From Diphasiastrum complanatum (lineage: Eukaryota > Streptophyta > Lycopodiopsida > Lycopodiales > Lycopodiaceae): 64,000 nt of DNA. The translations under genes were made by a program, and so were the position numbers. Under the pieces are notes generated by a model. The model made no database searches. It saw only the letters and a program-made list of their open reading frames with translations, and was not told where the DNA came from. Of this stretch, positions 56,805 through 64,000 are shown in pieces. The stretch spans positions 52,026,728 to 52,090,727 of the forward strand of contig CM055098.1 of the NCBI GenBank assembly GCA_029204225.1, in the 5' to 3' direction. Each line of letters opens with the position of its first letter. Within the stretch, counting starts at the first letter, position 1.

Positions 56805-57375
56805 TGTCCACGTCGGGGCTCATCTCAATCAGGAACAACGCAGAAGGCTTGAGAAGCTTCTGCACAAATATCGACGTGTCTTTGCTTGGTCCTATAAAGA
56901 CATGAAAGGAGTCTCACCCCAAGTAGTTGTACATCATATCCCCAACTGCTAGTTGTCCCTATAGATGTAATCCGATCTACGAGGCCAAAATCAAAAATGA
57001 GTTACAACGCTTGTTAGATGCAGGATTCATCTATGAAATCGAGCATACTGAGTGGGTCTCCCCAATCGTCATCGTTCCTAAGAAAAATGGAAAACTCCGC
57101 ATCTGTGTTGACTTTAAAAAACTTAATGTTGTCACAGAACATGATCATTTTCCATTACCTTTTGAAGAATCCATCTTAGAAAATCTAGCAAGAGATGAGG
57201 CCTACTCCTTCTTAGATGGCTTTAGTGGATACAATATGATTCAAATTGCTGAAGAAGATCAACATAAAATCGCTTTTGCCATAGAATAAGAAACTTTCTG
57301 CTGGAAAGTCATGCTTTTTGGTCTCTATAATGCCCCTAGCACTTTCCAGCGTGTTATGCAAGTTGCCTTTTCTCA
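56805..57375 (+). pseudogene. Gypsy reverse transcriptase, N-terminal half
   Basis: LEKLLHKYRRVFAWSYKDMK, YEAKIKNELQRLLDAGFIYE, WVSPIVIVPKKNGKLRICVD, FKKLNVVTEHDHFPLPFEES, AYSFLDGFSGYNMIQIAEED (first catalytic Asp), then after a stop LFGLYNAPSTFQRVMQVAF. The Y-x-D-D catalytic strand should follow but is deleted. The wording (FAWSYKDM, DGFSGYNQI-like) is that of the Athila/Tat side of Gypsy. Confidence 0.87.
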
Positions 57376-58690
57376 GCAGATCGCCGTAAGGCCCCCAAAC
57401 CTTACATGGACGATCTCTTTTTACTGGAAATCAAGGATTATTCCACAATGATGTGATTAGCCAATGACATTTTCATCTGTCCTGGTTTTGATCTAATCCA
57501 TTTTGCTGAACAACAGCATGAGAGTCTGATACGTGCTACCTACTCGGCTGAATTCCACTCATTTCACATTCCTTCCAAAGATGGCAGTTATGGTACTATT
57601 GACATCACACCAGCCAGGATGCAACTGATCGGATTTCTAGATACTGGAGAGTCAATTCATGGTAGGGGCACCAGCTATGACTAGAACTATTTCAAAAAGT
57701 TCTTGCTTGTGTTGATGATGGCAAAACCATCGCTCACACCCATGATGGCTTTGCCCACATCGACCCAACTAACTTTCTTTTTCCACACCACTTCTCTCCC
57801 ATTGCTGCATCTAACCCTTCAGCTCCTCTATCCCCTAAACTCAATCCACAAACTGAACACGTCTTGACTGCTGAAACACCAACAATAAGACACCAGATCT
57901 CTCCAAATGTACCTAGCAAGGAGCGGCTCATCTCCCAAGAATTCGCCAAAAAGTATCAACCCAAGGAGTAAGGCGGTTACATTTTGCCAAACCTCGACCA
58001 TTGCAAAACTCATAAGGAAGCCGTAAAGCTCCTGGACCCACAACCAGCTTGGTGCCATCAGCTATTTTTATAGAGCAAAACATCCATGGAACGGTATCTC
58101 GAAGCACCTGCATATATCCGCACCAATCCATACTATTATCTGGTGGTGCATCGACAACCATTTTCTACCAAGAAGCTGAAAAATAAGATTTATTGGCCCA
58201 ACCTCGCAGGTGTAGACACGGGCAACCCAGTAGATGATATGATTATCAATTGTCGTGTATTTCACCAAAAGCACCATGGCAGCCCGGATCGCGACGTACG
58301 ATATTTTGCGGATAATTGTGGCATGGTAGCATTTTTGGCAGATCTAAAAGGATATTGGGATAGGGAGCTCCCACCAATTGCCATATATTTTAACAAGCCC
58401 TTGCAGACTGAAGACGATCATATCAACGTTGCGCGGCTTTATTACCGGGCCAACCCTCACTTCGGCGCTTCGTGTTGACATGATCGAACTATGGAAAGTC
58501 CATGGATTCTTGCAAGGCATGCTCCATTATTACAAGCAACTGCCCTTCCTTAATAAATTACGGTGGCAGATGATGGAGGGCATCGGCAACAAGATCTACC
58601 AATCTTGACAACAACAGTCTCGTTTCCAGGAAGCTCAAAAGATCCAGGATGAAAAAGCTTCGATTGGTGTGGGACCACCAATCCAATAAG
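57376..58690 (+). pseudogene. Extra 3' ORF, copy C, with divergent second half
   Basis: RRKAPKPYMDDLFLLEIKDY, (stop) LANDIFICPGFDLIHF, ESLIRATYSAEF, SKDGSYGTIDITPARMQLIG, ESIHGRGTSYD, and DGKTIAHTHDGFAHI match copies E and F. Beyond about 57760 it no longer aligns. It reads PSAPLSPKLNPQTEHVLTAE, then a 130-codon frame (58086-58478: MERYLEAPAYIRTNPYYYLV ... RDVRYFADNCGMVAFLADLK) of unknown type, then QQSRFQEAQKIQDEKASIG before the PPT, which parallels the Q/A-rich tail of copy F. Several stops. Confidence 0.62.
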
Positions 58691-58701
58691 GAGAGGGATA
58701 A

Positions 58702-59545
58702 TGTTAGCAACCGTGCAAACACAGTAAAAACAAAAAAGACTCCATGGCATGTGTTTTGTAAGACCATGTATGAGTATTTGCCAATAAACTTCTACTATGG
58801 CATGTGTTTTGTAAGTCCATAGAGTAGAAGCTTAAAAATAATAAAATAGCTTATACTTAGACTTAGAACTTAGACTTAAGAAACTTAAGCTCAAAAAGAT
58901 TCTAAGTTATCTTAAGTTATCTTAAGTCCCAAGTTAGAAACTCCTAAAGTTCTAGGTTAGAAGTTTTTTAGAAGCCTTAGAATGGCTAGTTTAGAACTAA
59001 TCTCGTAAGCTAGTGGATGCTTATGGAAGGCCCTCCTTGCTATAAGAGAAGAGGTTTTCTCATGTATAGAACACTTTAAGATTATGAAAATTTTCTTTGT
59101 GATATTATCTTGTGATTTCATTGTGTTTCCTTTGGAAAGGTGCATAGCTTGAGGGAAGGTGCTTGGGCCTCTTCTTGCCTCCTTTTCATCGGCTTTTAAT
59201 TGTGGCATGTTCATTATTGCTTATTTGCTTCATATTAGCCGCAATGTATATTTTATGGGTGTTAAGTAGGAATTAAATTAGTCACCTTTGCTAGTTTGAT
59301 ACCGCCTTAGCAGGGTTTATTTCTTAGTAGATATTGGCTACTTGGGAAAGCCTTAGCCAAACCTTAGTTTGCTTTCATTCCCAGCACCAGATGGGAAGCC
59401 TTGGTGCTCTCATTCCCCTTTTGTTTGCACTTTTCATTTCCATGGTAAGCTTCATGTAGATCTTAGAAAGTGGACAAACCCTTCTACACTATACTACATC
59501 CGTGAGTAGATCTAGCCACCGTACAAACTAGAAATACTTCCAACA
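58702..59545 (+). repeat. 3' LTR of Gypsy copy C
   Basis: 844 bp, TGTTAGCAAC...ACTTCCAACA. Includes CTATAAGAGAAGAGG as TATA-like box (about 59040) and GGAAGGTGCTTGGGCCTC in the putative R region. Confidence 0.9.
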
Positions 59546-60703
<1,158 letters not shown>

Positions 60704-60721
60704 GTGGCGCCATGTCGGGGA
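60704..60721 (+). other. Primer-binding site of retroelement G
   Basis: GTGGCGCCATGTCGGGGA: TGGCGCC plus GGGGA in the pattern of plant Gypsy primer-binding sites, one base after a ...CCAACA LTR end. Confidence 0.6.
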
Positions 60722-60743
60722 GCGCCACCACACTCGCTTCGTC

Positions 60744-60882
<139 letters not shown>

Positions 60883-61039
60883 CTTCTCTCTCACTATTCT
60901 TTTTTCACACAAAAAAATCAAAATTTTTGGGTTAGATTAGTGTGATTTCGTGTTAGTTTTCCTGTTTTTCGAGATCTTGTCATTTTTTGTGATTTTTCTG
61001 TTTGTACGAAAAAAAATAAAATAAAATAAATTTTTTTTT

Positions 61040-61540
61040 TTGGAAAAGAACCTTAGCCTCACTGGTGAGCGACACTATCTTTCAGATAACCTCCTCCCAC
61101 GACTACGACGGTTCTATTCCCTCAAAAAATAAAAAAAATAAAAATCGAAAAAAGAATCTAAGCCTCACTGGTGAACGACTCTATCTTTCATATAGCCTCC
61201 TCCCACGACTGTGACGGTTCAATTCTCTTTAAAACTAAAAATTGGAAAAGAACCTAATCCTCGCTGGTGAGTGACTCTATCTTTCAGATAGCTTCTTCCC
61301 ACAACTGCGACGGTTCTATTCCCTTAAAAAAAAAAATGGACAAGAACCTAAGCCTCGCTGGTGAGTGACTCTATCTTTTTAATAGCCTCCTCACACGACT
61401 GTGACAGTTCTATTCCCTTAAAAAAGAGAAAGACCGTAAAAAAAAAAGTCGTAAGAGAAAAAAAAAACAGAATTAAATTAGCCCAAGCCTCTTTTGTGAA
61501 TGACTTTTATCCTCCCAAGACTGCAAGGGTTAAAATGCTA
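61040..61540. repeat. Tandem repeat, ~95-107-bp unit, 4 full and 1 partial copies
   Basis: Units start near 61048, 61155, 61248, 61344 and 61480 (partial). Each has GAACCTAAGCCTCGCTGGTG, AGTGACTCTATCTTTCAGAT, AGCCTCCTCCCACGACTGTG, ACGGTTCTATTCCCTT, then an A-rich spacer of varying length. It lies in the leader of retroelement G, downstream of its PBS. Confidence 0.92.
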
Positions 61541-62830
61541 TAGTTGGTATTAAAATAATACTTTTATAGAGTCATGGAGAGGTTTCAAAAAGTTGTTTTT
61601 GAAGCAAACCAATTTTGTTAAAAATCCTACATAGAACTCTCCTCACCGCCAACCTTCATCATAAGAACTTTTGCCGAAAGGATATCTCTGAAATACCTTG
61701 CAAATCTATCCCTTGTCCTATTCGTGAATGTTTTATATGAAGATTTGTTGAAACTTCCTTCACTCCATTTATCTTCCATCTCATTCATATCAACTCATCC
61801 TCAAATTCTAATACTTTTCATTCCTACTGTTCATTTCCATTATGCTCCATTGTCTCTCCTATTTCTCTCTAATCAACCTCTCTCTCTAGTTGCAAAAGAT
61901 CTAGCTGATAGTGGAATCTTTTTTTATGAATCAATGTACATTCCTGATGCAAAAGAAAATTTTGGACAAATAGTACCAATTCCATTACCTAGTTTTGAAA
62001 GTGATAAATGGATTGCACCATATGCTACAGTTTCAGAATCAATTCGTTGCAAGATATATAATGATGTAAAAAATTCATTAAAAATGAGCACGAGATAAAA
62101 AACAGTCAGATTGAGTTGGTTTATATATTTGTAGATTTCTTTTCAAGTGTCAATGTACACAAAACCCCAACGATGTTTGTATGCAAAAAATTATCAGATA
62201 GTTTATTATCTGAACTTATGGATGAAGGCTGGGACAAAAGATCAGATGGAAAAATAGAATGCAGAATTAAAATGTCTTCCATGTGCCGTTATCAAATTGA
62301 AAAACAAATGTTGAGCTTATGCTTCCATTATCAAAGATGAAAAAAATAAAGGTAAATGGGTGCCACTCGATCAAAGACTTGGCAGCCAGTGGATATTCAA
62401 AATGAAAAAATATTGAAATTATATACAATGATGTCGTTTTGACATGTGTTGAGGTGGAGGAAGATTGGAGTCTAAAACTACATCCGGCGGGAACTATTGC
62501 TCCTATAAGATGATGTACTTTCAGACTTCTGATTCATTTTCAGTGGTAAACTCGTAAGTAACTGTAAACACTCAATCTTTTATGAATAGTTTCAATCAAA
62601 CTTTCTAATACAAACTCTGTATTGATTCTAACTAACTTTGTATTAGTTTTGTGCAAGTACGTAAAAGGACATGAGCTCGAGATCAAATGCAGAGATATTG
62701 GCGAAACAATCCAACTTATGGAAGAACATTGAGATTCACTATCAGCAAATACATGCCAATGTCTTTTTATCATTATAAAAAAATTGCATTCCATTATTAG
62801 ACTATGGACACAAGCTGATTGTAAGAATCT
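61541..62830 (+). pseudogene. Unidentified coding-like relic(s), broken
   Basis: Several adjoining + strand frames look protein-like: 61724-62098 (ends LADSGIFFYESMYIPDAKEN, SESIRCKIYNDVKNSLKM), 62116-62340 (KTPTMFVCKKLSDSLLSELM, DEGWDKRSDGKIECRIKM), about 62413-62510 (IIYNDVVLTCVEVEEDWSLK) and about 62650-62730 (YVKGHELEIKCRDIGETIQL). No frame joins them without stops and I know no matching family. They could be exons of an unrecognised gene, a decayed gene, or chance. Confidence 0.3.
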
Positions 62831-63077
62831 ATTGTGATATCAATAAAAAAAAAACCCATAAACGGGTTGTTTACAAGTAAAATGATTGTATCTTTTTTTT
62901 TTTTTATGTCTCTCTATTTACAAATAGATCTCTATTCAATCAATTTTTCTATATTTTCTATATCAATATTAGGAACTGATAAAGCCACAACTCCTTCTAT
63001 AATCTCACCCTCTGTTTCGGGAAGGGCCTCAATGCCTTTTAAGGCAAGAGGAATATCTGCTACAAAATTGTCTTCCT

Positions 63078-64000
63078 CTATATTAGGAAGGACTTTATTC
63101 CTTTTTGATCATATAAAAATATATTTGCATCATAAACAATCTGAAAGGCTGTTAAGACAGGAGCAACTTTCTTTTGAGGGCCCTCGATTGCAGGTGCAAC
63201 GCTTACACCGTACTGGGCAAAGGTTCTGATCAACTCTTGCCAAAATCTATATACATCATCATTCAAAAAATAGCTTTGTATTGTACAGGACGAACCATGC
63301 ACAACTAAAGCGTCATTTTGCTGTACACACTGCATATATAGAACGAAAATTAGTAATATTATGATAGAAATTTTATTTATGCTATGATGATACATTTGAA
63401 TTAAAAAAAGAATACATGCATATCAGAGATAAATCGAATATACCTTGAGAGATTTAATGGTTATATCTCCAATTGAAGTTGTCGTTGTCGGTATTTCCTG
63501 AACGACATCATGAAGTAGAGATTCAAATTCTCTATGTGTATTTGCAGTTGAGTTTATTTTTACACACAGAAAATTTGATACTCCCTCCTTATTTATCTTT
63601 ACAAAAAGAATGTTTAGGCTCCAATGTCGACTGCAACAACCAAGATACAAATATCGTTCAATTCATATTTATGAAAAAATTTCGTTCTTATTAAAAGCAA
63701 TGAGGCATGCAACAATCCAGATTAAAGCAACAAAAACAAAAGAGCAATCCTTACTTATTTTCATATGGAATCAGATAAAATTTCGCCATAGGACTGCACT
63801 CGATAAAATAGACAACCTTCTCAAAATTGGCTTCTTTTGCCTTTACCGCTCCATGAACAAAAATTGTACCATGGGAATCAAAATTAATACTATTCTGCAA
63901 AAAAGAAACTCCGACCTCTACTATTGCATCTGAAATTTCTGAGGTCTTATCTTTTAGCTCGACACAAAATTTGGGACCTAAACTAAAGCTTCTACATGTA
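63078..64000 (-). CDS. Spliced gene, 3' exons; possible C48/Ulp1-like protease fold
   Basis: Three exons with GT-AG borders and matching phases: from the window edge (or from an acceptor at 63895) to 63755, then 63630-63444, then 63329-63078 ending TAG. Introns are short (124 and 114 bp). The first exon ends KVVYFIECSPMAKFYLIPYE; the codon AA/T joins to NRHWSLNILFVKINKEG. The last exon begins CVQQNDALVVHGSSCTIQSY and ends GIKSFLI. The order F-x-x-P-x-x-x-x-x-HW-x-L ... Q-Q-N ... S-S-C is reminiscent of the His and Gln/Cys parts of Ulp1-type cysteine proteases, but Gln-to-Cys spacing is longer than usual and no clear catalytic Asp is placed. Such domains occur in host SUMO proteases and in plant MULE/CACTA transposons. 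The splice structure is clear; the family is tentative. The 5' end lies beyond the window. Confidence 0.5.

Larger units (their letters stand above)
53835..59545 (+). mobile_element. Gypsy LTR retrotransposon (copy C), both ends present, internally deleted
   Basis: Starts TGTTAGCAGC at 53835 and ends TTCCAACA at 59545. Flanks AGAAA and AGAGA agree at 4 of 5 positions as a candidate target duplication. Order: truncated 5' LTR, gag, knuckle, protease, N-terminal RT, extra ORF, PPT, 3' LTR. The 5' LTR jumps into gag (PBS and leader lost), and RT jumps into the extra ORF (RNase H and integrase lost). Confidence 0.85.

Noticed and set aside
57415-57430. YMDD motif as proof of an intact Gypsy RT
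   Set aside because: It belongs to the extra ORF copy C (counterparts YSDD/YSRD in the other copies), not to RT.
62834-63229. 131-codon + strand frame
   Set aside because: It overlaps the last exon of the spliced - strand gene antisense and has no resemblance to a known protein.

Overview
This is a plant nuclear genome window. It is AT-rich and intron-containing, and it is dominated by nested, decayed retrotransposons (Copia, Gypsy, a LINE) and small DNA transposons. I see no bacterial or organellar features and no tRNA or rRNA gene. Two host-type protein genes can be supported. One is a methyltransferase-like protein 25 (METTL25 family) gene on the + strand: eight exons between 1722 and 17098, with its N-terminal exons off the left edge. 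The other is a partly visible spliced gene on the - strand at the right edge (63078 to the window end), possibly C48/Ulp1-like.

Left third (1-17.4 kb): the METTL25-like gene. One 10.7-kb intron (1788-12484) holds a hAT/BED zinc-finger relic, a 0.5-kb foldback repeat, a complete but defective Copia element with both LTRs, PBS, PPT and a 5-bp target duplication (4557-10496, antisense to the gene), a GTGCCGTGG-word foldback and a GT/GA microsatellite.

Middle (17.4-46.5 kb): intergenic sequence; a Copia 5' LTR/PBS fragment (20.6-20.9 kb); an endonuclease (EEP) relic (22.4-23.0 kb); a composite Copia on the - strand (23.46-27.79 kb) carrying a 0.35-kb MITE; a + strand Gypsy gag-protease unit whose reading frame runs into a Copia linker/RT fragment (28.4-34.1 kb); word-like short repeat arrays; a LINE 3' fragment (36.7-38.35 kb); a 1.1-kb GC-rich foldback transposon (38.4-39.5 kb); an unidentified + strand coding relic (40.6-41.2 kb); and a - strand Gypsy (46.4 to 41.2 kb) with a second MITE copy.

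Right third (46.5-64 kb): a possible coiled-coil exon relic, a 20-21-bp minisatellite (48.6-49.4 kb), a truncated Gypsy 3' end (50.6-52.86 kb), a nearly complete related Gypsy (53.835-59.545 kb), very long (CT)n arrays inside what looks like the LTR of another element with a PBS at 60.7 kb, a ~100-bp tandem repeat, and the edge gene.

The most notable signal is an additional open reading frame, with no domain I recognise, between pol and the 3' LTR of one Gypsy family. It is present in three independent copies (41.2-41.9, 51.1-52.07 and 57.4-57.8 kb), always in the same sense as pol. The premature stops that can be aligned look like simple transitions. A second recurring theme is GC-rich 'words' repeated in AT-rich retroelement leaders and flanks, with a different word in each place. 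Boundaries given as approximate were read by eye and not computed by alignment.
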